From Thermohalobaculum sp039030915 (GTDB lineage: Bacteria > Pseudomonadota > Alphaproteobacteria > Rhodobacterales > Rhodobacteraceae), in assembly GCA_039030915.1 (NCBI GenBank), contig JBCCDG010000086.1:1-17302 (forward strand): a stretch of DNA of 17,302 bases, given 5' to 3'. The translations under genes and the position numbers were made by a program. Each line of letters begins with the position of its first letter. Position 1 is the first letter of the stretch. Under the pieces are notes generated by a model. It made no database searches. It was not told the origin of the DNA and worked only from the letters and a program-made list of their open reading frames with translations. Below, piece by piece: positions 7,053 to 14,795 of the stretch.

Positions 7053-7945
7053 TGCGCGCGCTGCCTAATAGCCTGGCGGCGGCGCTGGCGAGCGGGACCA
7101 CGACGCTCTGCCGTTGTTGGCAGATCGACCGGCGGGACGGGGTGACGCTGGGCTTCACCGACCATGACCGGGATCTGAGTTTCGATGGTGTCCTGCATCT
7201 TGCGGATGCGGCGCTGGCCGCTGGGGCCCTGGAGCTTTCGACGGGGCTTGGCATCGACAACCAGGAAGTGAGCGGGGCGCTATCGGCCGATGCGATCCGG
7301 GAGGAGGACATCCTCAAGGGGTTCTATGACGGTGCGGCCGTGCGGCAGTACCTCGTGGACTGGCAGGACGTCGCCTCGCGGATCCTGCTGAGCGCGGGTC
7401 AGGTCGGCGAAGTGCGCCGGCAGGGTGCCGTGTTCGAGGCGGAGATCTTGGGGCTCGCCGAGCGGCTGAACCGGCCGTTCGGACGGGTCTATGCGACGAG
7501 CTGCGCGCCCCAGGCCGGGAGCCCGAGGCTGCCGCATGACCCTGAGGATCCGGCGCTGAACGGGACGGGTACGGTCGCCGAGATCGTGAGCGAGGGTGTG
7601 GTTCTGGCGACGGGCTTGGAGGCGCATGGCGAGGCGCTTTTCGCCAATGGCCGCATCGTCTGGCTCACCGGCGCGAATGCGGGGGCCGAGGGCTATGTGC
7701 GGCGCCATGTGATCGTCGGCGGTCAGGCGCGGCTCGAGCTTTGGAACGCGCCGCCTTTGCCCGCGGCCGCGGGCGACACGTTCCGAGCGGAGGCGGGGCA
7801 GGTGCTCTGCCCCGAGGAGCATAAGGCGCGCCATGGGGATCTGATCGACTATCCGGGGTTCCCGCATATGCCAGGCGACGATTTCGCGGCCGGGTATCCT
7901 GAGGAGGGAGGCACGCATGACGGCGGCTCGCTCTTCCGAAGCTGA
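7052..7945 (+). CDS. orfg13: GTA baseplate hub protein (DUF2163 family), with divergent cysteine sites
   Basis: The hub is the trimeric centre of the baseplate. The 297-residue protein has the DUF2163 N-terminal pattern (TTLCRCWQIDRRDGVTLGFTDHDRDL, TGLGIDNQEVSGALSADAIREEDILKG) and a Phage_BR0599-like C-terminal part (FANGRIVWLTGANAGAEG, then YPGFPHMPGDDF). Homologues normally carry two cysteine pairs in the C-terminal half, a C-x8-C near the middle and one of the type GCDK...TC shortly before the GFPH stretch; these are associated with an Fe-S cluster in RcGTA and in lambda gpL. Here only Cys151 and Cys253 remain; Leu160 stands where the second cysteine of the first pair is expected, and the second pair keeps one. 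The gene ends 29 bases inside the next gene. Confidence 0.9.
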   Translation: MRALPNSLAAALASGTTTLCRCWQIDRRDGVTLGFTDHDRDLSFDGVLHLADAALAAGALELSTGLGIDNQEVSGALSADAIREEDILKGFYDGAAVRQYLVDWQDVASRILLSAGQVGEVRRQGAVFEAEILGLAERLNRPFGRVYATSCAPQAGSPRLPHDPEDPALNGTGTVAEIVSEGVVLATGLEAHGEALFANGRIVWLTGANAGAEGYVRRHVIVGGQARLELWNAPPLPAAAGDTFRAEAGQVLCPEEHKARHGDLIDYPGFPHMPGDDFAAGYPEEGGTHDGGSLFRS

Positions 7946-8402
7946 TCGCGGCGTGGCGGTTCTTGCGGCGGCGCGCGGCTGGCTCGGCACGCCTTATCGC
8001 CATCAGGCGAGCGTGCGGGGCGTCGGCGCCGATTGCCTCGGGCTCTTGCGTGGGGTGTGGCGCGAAGTGATCGGGCCGGAGCCTGAGCCTGCGCCGGCCT
8101 ATTCGCCCGATTGGGCCGAGGCGGGTGGGGCCGAGCGAATGCTGGAGGCGGCGGGGCGCTGGCTCTACCCGCTTGAGCCCTGCGGCGCGCGCCCTGGCGA
8201 TGTGCTGGTCTTTCGCATGAAGGCGAAGGGTGTGGCGAAGCATCTGGCGATCCTCTCCGCGGGCGGCGTGCCCGGGGGGCGGATGATCCATGCCTATTCG
8301 GGCCACGCGGTCTGCGAGACCGGGATCGGCCCTGCTTGGGGGCGCCGGCTGGCCGGGGCCTTTCGGTTTCCTTGTGACACGACCCCTGTGGGAGGTGCCT
8401 GA
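7917..8402 (+). CDS. orfg14: GTA NlpC/P60 cell-wall peptidase
   Basis: A baseplate-associated endopeptidase that cuts peptidoglycan so that DNA can enter the recipient. The 161-residue protein has the NlpC/P60 fold signatures: AAARGWLGTPYRHQ at the start, GADCLGLL with nucleophile Cys40, GDVLVFRM, AKHLAILS with catalytic His109, and MIHAYSG with His125 as the probable third residue. No signal peptide is present, as expected for a virion protein. The start ATG 7917 has GGAGG-type sequence just upstream within the hub gene. The 29-base overlap with the hub gene is the longest overlap in the cluster; the stop overlaps the next ATG (TGATG). Confidence 0.92.
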   Translation: MTAARSSEADRGVAVLAAARGWLGTPYRHQASVRGVGADCLGLLRGVWREVIGPEPEPAPAYSPDWAEAGGAERMLEAAGRWLYPLEPCGARPGDVLVFRMKAKGVAKHLAILSAGGVPGGRMIHAYSGHAVCETGIGPAWGRRLAGAFRFPCDTTPVGGA

Positions 8403-11400
8403 TGGCGACGCTTGTTCTGGCCGCTGCAGGCTCCGCTATCGGTGGCGCGATCGGCGGCACGGTGCTTGGCGTGAGTGCCGCCACCGTGGGGCAGGCCGTG
8501 GGTGCGGTCGCCGGCGGTTTCATCGATCAGGCCATCATCGGCCGTGGCTCGCGCGCTGTCGAGCATGGGCGGGCGCGGAACCTGCGCCTGCAGACCTCGA
8601 CCGAGGGTGCGCCCGTTACGATCAGCTATGGGCGGATGCGGCTTGCGGGCACGGTGATCTGGTCGACCCGGTTCCTCGAGACCGTGCGGAGCTCCAGCCA
8701 AGGCGGCAAGGCGACGGGCGGACAGCGGGTGCGGGAGTACTCGTACTCGATCAGCCTGGCGGTAGCGCTTGGCGAAGGGCCGATCGACCGGATCGGACGG
8801 GTCTGGGCCGATGGCAAGGAGATCGATCTCTCCACGATCACCCACCGCGTCTACAAGGGCGATTTCGAGCAGCTTCCCGATCCGAAGATCGAGGCCGTGG
8901 AGGGCGCGGGGAATGTGCCCGCCTATCGCGGCACGGCCTATGTGGTGTTCGAGGATCTGCCGATCGGGCCTTATGGCAACCGCATCCCGCAGCTCAATTT
9001 CGAGGTGTTTAGGGGCGTCGATCCCGAGGATCTGGGGCTCGATCCCGAGATCTTCGGCAAACCTCTGCCGAAGATCGTGAAGGGTGTCGCGCTCTCGCCC
9101 GGGACCGGGGAGCATGCGCTTCATGCGGAGGCGCAGCGCTATGAGTTCCCGGGTGGGGCGACGCAGGCGGCGAATGTGCATAACGCGGCACTGCGCCCGG
9201 ATATCGAGGTCGCCCTCGATCAGCTTCAGGCGGAGTTGCCGGCGTGTGAGACGGTATCGCTGATCGTCTCGTGGTTCGGGGACGATCTGCGGGTCGGGCG
9301 CTGCTCGGTCCAGCCCAAGATCGAGATCGCGGGGCGGGCGAGCGGGCCCGATGCCTGGATGGTGGCGGGGCTCGACAGCTCGAGCGCGGCTGTCGTGAGC
9401 GTCGACGAGGACGAGCGCCCGAACTATGGCGGCACGCCGTCGGATGCCTCGGTGATCTCGGCCATACGGTCGCTGACGGCGCGCGGGCTGAAGGTGATGA
9501 TCTATCCGTTCTTGTTGATGGATGTGGAGCCGGGGAACGCGCTGACCGATCCATACACGGGCGCGGCCGGGCAGCCGGCATTCCCGTGGCGGGGGCGGAT
9601 CACGCTGGAGGCGGCCCCTGGCGAGCCCGGCTCGACGGACAAGACGGCGGCTGCGGCCGGCGAGGTCGCGGCGTTTTTCGGAAACGCGCAGGCCTCGCAT
9701 TTCTCACTCGCCGGTGGGGCTGTGAGCTATTCGGGGCCCGTCGAGTGGACCTGGCGGCGCTTTGTGCTGCATCTCGCGGCGTTGGCGCAGGCGGCCGGTG
9801 GGGTCGAGGCGCTCTGCATCGGTTCGGAATTCCGCGGGATCACGACGATCCGGGACGGGGCCGTGAGCTATCCGGCGGTGGCGGAATTGCAGGCGCTGGC
9901 GGCCGAGGTGCGGGCGCTGCTGCCTACGACGAAGCTCTCCTATGCCGCGGACTGGTCGGAGTATTTCGGGCATCGTCCGGCGGATGGATCGGGCGATGCG
10001 CTGTTCCATCTCGACCCGCTATGGGCCGATGCGAACACCGATTTCATCGGGATCGACGACTATATGAGCGCCGCCGATTGGCGCCATGGCGGCGGGCTCG
10101 ATGCGGCGGCGGGTTGGCGCTCGACCCATTCGCTGCCCTATCTGCGCGCGAATGTGGCGGGTGGCGAGAACTACGACTGGTACTATGCGGATGAGGACGC
10201 GCGGATCGCGCAGGACCGCACGCCGATTGTCGATACAGCCCACGGCGAGGACTGGATCTTCCGGCCCAAGGACCTGGTGAACTGGTGGTCGGAGCCGCAT
10301 TTCGACCGCCCGGGCGGGGTGCGCGCGGCGGCGCCGACGGCCTGGGTGCCGCAGTCGAAGCCCATTTGGTTGACCGAGACGGGGTGCCCGGCGGTCGATC
10401 TCGGCGCCAACCGGCCGAACCTCTTCATCGATCCCAAGAGCTCGGAAAGCGCACTGCCCACGGGCAGCACCGGCGCGCGAGACGATGAGATGCAGCGCCG
10501 GTTCCTGCAGGCGAAAATCATGCATTGGGAGGATCCGGCGAATAACCCGGTCTCCTCGGTCTATGGCGCGCCGATGCTACCGGTGGAGCGGATCCATGTC
10601 TGGACCTGGGACGCGCGGCCTTGGCCCGATTTCCCGATCCGCGAGGATGTGTGGTCGGATGGCGCGAACCACCGGCTGGGGCATTGGATCACGGGGCGCG
10701 TTTCTGCCAGCGGACTGGCCGAGGTGGTGGCCGCGGTTTGTGTGCGCGCAGGCCTCGCGCCGCATGAGTTCGATGTGAGCGATCTGGTCGGCGCGGTGCA
10801 CGGCTACGCGATCGAGCGGACGCGGTCGGCGCGCGAGGCGTTGCAGCCCCTGATGACGACCTATGGGTTCGATGCGTTCGAGAGTGGGGGGCGCATCGTC
10901 TTCCGCATGCGCTCGGGCGGTGCGGAGGTCGTGCTGGCGCCCGAGCGGCTGATCGAGGGGGCCGAGCCCGGCCAGGCGGTGGCGTTGAGCCGCGGGACGG
11001 CAGGGGATCTTTCGGACATCGTGCGGCTCGGCTTCGTGCAGGCGGAGGCGGATTATCGCGTGGGCATGGCCGAGGCGATCCGGCCCGGCGGCGCTGGGAT
11101 CCTGGTCGATGAAAGCTCGGTGCCGATCGCGTTTCCGGCCTCCGTCGCCGACGGGATCGCGGCGCGGTGGCTGGCCGAGGGCGAGAGCGCGCGGGATGCG
11201 GTGAGCTTCGCCGTGCCGCCCTCCGAGATCGCGCTCGAGCCTGGGGATGTGGTGGGGATCGAGGGCGTGCGCGGCGTCTGGCGGATCGAGGGGTTGACCC
11301 TGGGTGCCGGGCAAGAGGCGGTGGCGACGCGGGTGGACCCCGCGCTCTATGTGCCGCGGGCGAGCCAGGAGCGGCGGGTCTCGACGCCCGCGGCGGTGCT

Positions 11401-12334
11401 CCCGGGGCCGTTGGATCTGGCGTTCCTGGATCTGCCGCTGGCGGATGGCGGGGCCGAGGATCATCGGCCGCGGCTGGCGGTGCTGGCCGATCCCTGGCCG
11501 GGGTCGGTGGACCTTTACACCGTCGATGCGGAGGCGGGGTTTGGTGCAGTGGGCACGCAGCGGGTACCGGCGATTGCGGGCGTGCTGACGGGTTCACTGC
11601 CCGGGGCCGCGCCCGATCTGGTGCAGCGCGTGAGCCTCAGTGTCGCCGCACCGGATGGGGCGTTCGAGGCGGTCGGCGATGCGGCGCTCCTCGATGGGGC
11701 GAACCGGGCTGCGCTGATCCGGGCCGATGGCAGCGTCGAGATGGTGCAGTTCCGCGATGCGGTGCTGACGGGCTCGGGCGCCTGGACCCTCGGCCATCTC
11801 CTGCGCGGGCAGCGGGGGACGGAAGCTTTGGCCGGCGTTGAGGCTGCGCCCGGCACGCGGCTCGTGCTGGTGGACCGGGGTCTCTTTACCCTGCCGCTCG
11901 ATCTCGAGGCGCTGGGGCGGGAGACGACCTGGCGCGCGGTGCCGGCGGGCAAGGCGCCGGATGACCCGGAGGCCGCGGATGTGACCGCGGCGGCGGCAGG
12001 TGCGGGGCTTAAGCCCTTTGCGCCGGCGCATCTGCGGGCTTTCGGCGCGGCGGGTACAGACATCGCCATCAGCTGGATCAGGCGGACGCGGGTCGGCGGC
12101 GACAGCTGGTTCGCGGCCGAAGTCCCGCTGGGCGAGGAGCGCGAGGCCTACGCGCTTCGCATCACGAAATCGGGCGCGGTGCTGCGGGTCGAGGAGACCA
12201 CGGCGCCTGCCTTCACCTACACCGCCGCCATGCAGGCGGCCGATGGCGCGACGGCCCCTTTCGAGGTCGATGTCGCGCAGATCTCGACGGTCCTGGGGGC
12301 CGGTTCCAGAAGGAGCGTGACGATCCATGGCTGA
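8402..12334 (+). CDS. orfg15: GTA megatron baseplate / host-recognition protein with TIM-barrel domain
   Basis: The largest gene of the cluster (1,310 residues) encodes the baseplate protein that contacts the recipient surface and is thought to guide DNA through the envelope. It starts with a Gly- and Ala-rich hydrophobic segment (residues about 1-45, SAIGGAIGGTVLGVSAATVGQAVGAVAGG pattern), followed by beta-rich tail-hub-like sequence, a GTA TIM-barrel domain at roughly 430-750, a Phage-tail_3-type part at roughly 790-960, and beta-rich C-terminal domains. In the barrel, Glu476 (IGSEFRG) and Glu659 (LTETGCP) sit at the spots of the two acids of retaining glycosidases, so it may cut envelope sugars. 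Length and order agree with RcGTA g15. It begins in a TGATG overlap and ends 8 bases inside the next gene. Confidence 0.94.
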   Translation: MATLVLAAAGSAIGGAIGGTVLGVSAATVGQAVGAVAGGFIDQAIIGRGSRAVEHGRARNLRLQTSTEGAPVTISYGRMRLAGTVIWSTRFLETVRSSSQGGKATGGQRVREYSYSISLAVALGEGPIDRIGRVWADGKEIDLSTITHRVYKGDFEQLPDPKIEAVEGAGNVPAYRGTAYVVFEDLPIGPYGNRIPQLNFEVFRGVDPEDLGLDPEIFGKPLPKIVKGVALSPGTGEHALHAEAQRYEFPGGATQAANVHNAALRPDIEVALDQLQAELPACETVSLIVSWFGDDLRVGRCSVQPKIEIAGRASGPDAWMVAGLDSSSAAVVSVDEDERPNYGGTPSDASVISAIRSLTARGLKVMIYPFLLMDVEPGNALTDPYTGAAGQPAFPWRGRITLEAAPGEPGSTDKTAAAAGEVAAFFGNAQASHFSLAGGAVSYSGPVEWTWRRFVLHLAALAQAAGGVEALCIGSEFRGITTIRDGAVSYPAVAELQALAAEVRALLPTTKLSYAADWSEYFGHRPADGSGDALFHLDPLWADANTDFIGIDDYMSAADWRHGGGLDAAAGWRSTHSLPYLRANVAGGENYDWYYADEDARIAQDRTPIVDTAHGEDWIFRPKDLVNWWSEPHFDRPGGVRAAAPTAWVPQSKPIWLTETGCPAVDLGANRPNLFIDPKSSESALPTGSTGARDDEMQRRFLQAKIMHWEDPANNPVSSVYGAPMLPVERIHVWTWDARPWPDFPIREDVWSDGANHRLGHWITGRVSASGLAEVVAAVCVRAGLAPHEFDVSDLVGAVHGYAIERTRSAREALQPLMTTYGFDAFESGGRIVFRMRSGGAEVVLAPERLIEGAEPGQAVALSRGTAGDLSDIVRLGFVQAEADYRVGMAEAIRPGGAGILVDESSVPIAFPASVADGIAARWLAEGESARDAVSFAVPPSEIALEPGDVVGIEGVRGVWRIEGLTLGAGQEAVATRVDPALYVPRASQERRVSTPAAVLPGPLDLAFLDLPLADGGAEDHRPRLAVLADPWPGSVDLYTVDAEAGFGAVGTQRVPAIAGVLTGSLPGAAPDLVQRVSLSVAAPDGAFEAVGDAALLDGANRAALIRADGSVEMVQFRDAVLTGSGAWTLGHLLRGQRGTEALAGVEAAPGTRLVLVDRGLFTLPLDLEALGRETTWRAVPAGKAPDDPEAADVTAAAAGAGLKPFAPAHLRAFGAAGTDIAISWIRRTRVGGDSWFAAEVPLGEEREAYALRITKSGAVLRVEETTAPAFTYTAAMQAADGATAPFEVDVAQISTVLGAGSRRSVTIHG

Positions 12335-13031
12335 GACCTTCCGGATGGGCCTGCCGCTGGTAGCAGCGGCGCAGGCGCAGAAGCATGTGACGGTGAACGA
12401 GGGGCTGGTGCGCCTCGACGCCTTGGCCGGCGGCACGGTGGAGAGCGTGGGCGCGGACACCCCGCCCGCGAGCCCCAGCGAGGGTGCTGCCTATGTGCTG
12501 GGCACAGCGCCCGTGGGCGACTGGGCGGGCCAGGCGGACGCGGTCGCCATCCGCTCGAACGGCGGCTGGGTCTTCGTGAGCCCCTGGGCGGGGCTTGCGC
12601 TCCACGACGCCGAGACCGGCGAGCGCGCGGTTTATGACGGCGCGTCCTGGGCGACGGGGGTCGTGGCGGCCGGTGCGGCGGGCGCTGCGACGGTGATGCG
12701 AGTGCTGGAGACGGAGCTGACACTCTCCGGTGCCTCGACCGATACAGGCGCGCTCATCCGCGCGAACGACGTGGTGATCGGCGCGACGGGCCGGGTGCTC
12801 GACGCGATCACGGGGGCTGCGACCTGGCGGCTGGGTGTGGCGGGCGCGGATGACCGCTACGGCTCAGGCCTCGGCTCGGCAGCCGGCTCCTACGCCCTTG
12901 GCGTCAGCGGCCAGCCGCAGGCCTACTACGCCGACACTCCCCTTCGCGTCACCGCCGAGAGCGGCAGCTTCACGGGCGGACGCGTACGGCTTGCCGTCCA
13001 CGTGATCGCGCTGAGGCCTCCGATCACGTGA
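12327..13031 (+). CDS. DUF2793 protein, probable GTA tail fibre
   Basis: A 234-residue protein whose first half matches DUF2793: RMGLPLVAAAQAQKHVTVNEGLVRLDAL near the start, SPSEGAAYVLG, and GGWVFVSPWAGLALHDAETGERAVYDGASW. The second half is Gly- and Ala-rich and looks like fibre or beta-prism sequence. In R. capsulatus the tail fibre is a DUF2793 protein (Rcc00171) encoded away from the main cluster; here the DUF2793 gene overlaps g15 by 8 bases and is thus the last gene of the cluster. A role in recipient binding is inferred from family and place. Its last codons form the left half of an inverted repeat. Confidence 0.82.
   Translation: MAETFRMGLPLVAAAQAQKHVTVNEGLVRLDALAGGTVESVGADTPPASPSEGAAYVLGTAPVGDWAGQADAVAIRSNGGWVFVSPWAGLALHDAETGERAVYDGASWATGVVAAGAAGAATVMRVLETELTLSGASTDTGALIRANDVVIGATGRVLDAITGAATWRLGVAGADDRYGSGLGSAAGSYALGVSGQPQAYYADTPLRVTAESGSFTGGRVRLAVHVIALRPPIT
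12999..13030 (+). terminator. Inverted repeat at the end of the GTA cluster
   Basis: CACGTGATCG (12999-13008) and CGATCACGTG (13021-13030) are a perfect 10-bp inverted repeat with a 12-base loop; it spans the last codons and touches the stop of the DUF2793 gene. No T-run follows, so it is a weak or factor-dependent terminator, a 3'-end stabiliser, or possibly a protein-binding site (each arm contains CACGTG). Confidence 0.45.
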
Positions 13032-13038
13032 TGTGTCA

Positions 13039-13068
13039 TTGACGCGCATTTCGATCAGGTTTTGCTAT
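13039..13068 (+). promoter_or_regulatory. cysE: Candidate sigma-70 promoter of cysE
   Basis: TTGACG (13039-13044) matches a -35 element at five of six positions; TGCTAT (13063-13068), 18 bases on, is a weak -10. The stretch is visibly less G+C-rich than the genes on either side and lies just before the cysE ribosome site, so cysE can be expressed apart from the GTA operon. Confidence 0.45.
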
Positions 13069-13097
13069 GTAAGGCGAAGCCATGATCGGAGGTGCCG

Positions 13098-13937
13098 ATG
13101 AGTAGCGGGACACGTCAGGACACGGGAGCGGGGCTGCACGCCGTCGATCCCGTTTGGTCGCGGATGGTCGAGGAGGGCGGCGCACTCGTCGAGGCCGAGC
13201 CCTCGATGGCGAGCGCGGTGCATGCGGCGGTGCTGCATCACAAGGGGTTCGAGGCGGCGCTCGCCTACCGGATCGCCTCGAAGCTTTCGACCGATGAGAT
13301 GCCCGCGATGCTGATGCGGGAGCTGGCCGAGGAGGCCATGGCTGCGGACCCCGCGATCGGGCGCGCCGCGCGGGCGGATATCACGGCCGTGTTCGAGCGC
13401 GATCCGGCCTGCGAGCGGCTGATCCAGCCCTTGCTCTACTTCAAGGGGTTCCTCGCGATCCAGTCGCACCGGGTGGCGCATAGCCTGTGGCATGCGGGCC
13501 GGCGGGACATGGCGCTTTACCTGCAGATGCGGGTCTCCGAGATCTTCTCCATCGACACCCATCCCAATGCGCGGATCGGGCAGGGGATCATGATCGACCA
13601 CGCCCATTCCATCGTGATCGGCGAGACGGCGGTCGTCGGCAACGATGTTTCGATGCTGCATGGCGTGACGCTGGGCGGGACGGGCAAGGAGGGCGGCGAC
13701 CGGCATCCGAAGATCGGCGATGGTGTGCTGATCGGGGCAGGGGCCAAGGTGCTGGGCAATATCAGCGTGGGCAACTGCTCGCGGATCGCGGCAGGCTCGG
13801 TCGTGCTGCAACCGGTGCCGGCGAATACGACCGTTGCGGGCGTGCCCGCGCGCGTCGTGGGCGAGGCGGGCTGTTCGAGGCCTTCGCACTCCATGGATCA
13901 CTCCATCGCCGTCGAGGACATCGTGCCCGACTGCTGA
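13098..13937 (+). CDS. cysE: Serine O-acetyltransferase
   Basis: It transfers acetyl from acetyl-CoA to L-serine, giving O-acetylserine for cysteine synthesis in the cytoplasm. The 279-residue protein has the helical N-terminal SATase domain (from about residue 15; VWSRMVEEGGALVEAEP) and the left-handed beta-helix with hexapeptide repeats. Catalytic residues are visible in SIDTHPNARIGQGIMIDHAHS (the Asp and the second His correspond to E. coli Asp143 and His158), followed by VTLGGTGKEGGDRHPKIGDG and AAGSVVLQPVPANTTVAGVPARVVG. GGAGG at 13088-13092 supports ATG 13098. The protein ends ...VPDC, without the C-terminal Ile that many CysE proteins use to dock into CysK. It has its own promoter and terminator although it stands only 66 bases after the GTA cluster. 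Confidence 0.95.
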   Translation: MSSGTRQDTGAGLHAVDPVWSRMVEEGGALVEAEPSMASAVHAAVLHHKGFEAALAYRIASKLSTDEMPAMLMRELAEEAMAADPAIGRAARADITAVFERDPACERLIQPLLYFKGFLAIQSHRVAHSLWHAGRRDMALYLQMRVSEIFSIDTHPNARIGQGIMIDHAHSIVIGETAVVGNDVSMLHGVTLGGTGKEGGDRHPKIGDGVLIGAGAKVLGNISVGNCSRIAAGSVVLQPVPANTTVAGVPARVVGEAGCSRPSHSMDHSIAVEDIVPDC

Positions 13938-13961
13938 ACATCTCCAACACGATGATCGAGG

Positions 13962-13993
13962 GCCGGAAGCGGGAACGCTTCCGGCTCTTTTTT
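13962..13993 (+). terminator. Intrinsic terminator after cysE
   Basis: GCCGGAAGCG (13962-13971) pairs with CGCTTCCGGC (13976-13985) around a GGAA tetraloop, and is followed within two bases by six T (13988-13993). Wobble and A-T pairs can extend the stem at its base. It lies 25 bases after the cysE stop. Confidence 0.9.
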
Positions 13994-14051
13994 GCGTTCT
14001 GGCGGGTGCCATCGCGGCGGCTTATGCTCATCGCTTCGTGGCAGCGAGCGG

Positions 14052-14795
14052 ATGATGGTTGAGGATCGGCGGCATTTCGAGGCTGGGGGTGACGCTTACG
14101 CGGCCCATCGGCCGTCTTATCCCGCGACCTTGGCGGAGGCCTTGGCGGCGGTCGCGCCCCATCGGCGATTGGTCGTCGATGCAGGCTGCGGGACGGGGCA
14201 GCTCTCGGTACTGCTGGGCGCGTGTTTCGAGGCCGTGGCCGCGGGGGATGTGAGCGAAAGCCAGATCGCGGCGGCGGTGGCCCATGATCGCGTGCGCTAT
14301 CATGTGGCAGGCGCCGAGGCGCTGCCGGCAGGCGATGGCGCGGCGGCGCTCGTGACCGCGGCGCAGGCGGCGCATTGGTTCGACCTCGACGCCTTTTATG
14401 CGGAGTGTCGGCGGGTGCTCTCGCCCGGCGGGGTCGTGGCGCTGGTGACCTACGGCGTGACCGTGGCACCGGGGCCGATCCGTCCCCGCTTCGACCGCTT
14501 CTACTGGGAAGAAATCCACGGGTTCTGGCCGGATGGCCGGCAGCATGTGGAGGACGGCTATGCGGCGCTGCCGTTCCCGTTCGAGCCTGTCGAGGCGCCG
14601 GTGCTCGCCATCGAGCGGACTTGGGATGCGGAGGCGCTCCTCGGCTATGTCGAGACATGGTCGGCGGTGAAGCGGGCCCGTGCGGCGGGCGAGGGCGCGA
14701 TGGTCGATGCTTTCGCGGCGGAACTGCGCGCTGAGTGGCCGGGCCGGCCGCTGCCCTTCGCCTGGCCGATCTCGATCAGGCTGGGCCGGGTGTAG
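14052..14795 (+). CDS. Class I SAM-dependent methyltransferase (type 11), substrate unknown
   Basis: A 247-residue protein with the class I SAM-binding fold: motif I VVDAGCGTGQLS near residue 40, an acidic residue after the next strand (AAGDVSESQI), the motif II/III area AEALPAGDGAAALVTAAQAAHWFD, and RVLSPGGVVALVTYG. The beginning, RRHFEAGGDAYAAHRPSYP, and the HWFD signature are typical of small trans-aconitate-methyltransferase-like enzymes, whose substrates are mostly unknown. ATG 14052 is taken as the start; ATG 14055 is equally possible and neither has a good ribosome site. It follows the cysE terminator by about 60 bases, so it needs its own promoter, which I cannot identify. There is no evident link with the GTA or CO genes. 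Confidence 0.85.
   Translation: MMVEDRRHFEAGGDAYAAHRPSYPATLAEALAAVAPHRRLVVDAGCGTGQLSVLLGACFEAVAAGDVSESQIAAAVAHDRVRYHVAGAEALPAGDGAAALVTAAQAAHWFDLDAFYAECRRVLSPGGVVALVTYGVTVAPGPIRPRFDRFYWEEIHGFWPDGRQHVEDGYAALPFPFEPVEAPVLAIERTWDAEALLGYVETWSAVKRARAAGEGAMVDAFAAELRAEWPGRPLPFAWPISIRLGRV

Noticed and set aside
8294..9700. 468-codon minus-strand open frame opposite the megatron gene
   Set aside because: Its composition is that of an antisense shadow and the + strand reading is a well-known GTA protein.
268..13031. Ordinary prophage
   Set aside because: The gene order and sizes, including the 219-residue tape measure and g12-g15, are those of RcGTA-type agents, and no integrase, repressor, replication or lysis gene is seen; only genes outside the window could change this.
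13997..14028. Promoter for the methyltransferase (TTCTGG ... TATGCT)
   Set aside because: Poor matches and a spacer of about 20 bases; not better than chance.
13992..14051. Longer N terminus for the methyltransferase starting near 13992
   Set aside because: It would begin inside the T-run of the cysE terminator and adds a Cys- and Gly-rich segment foreign to the family.
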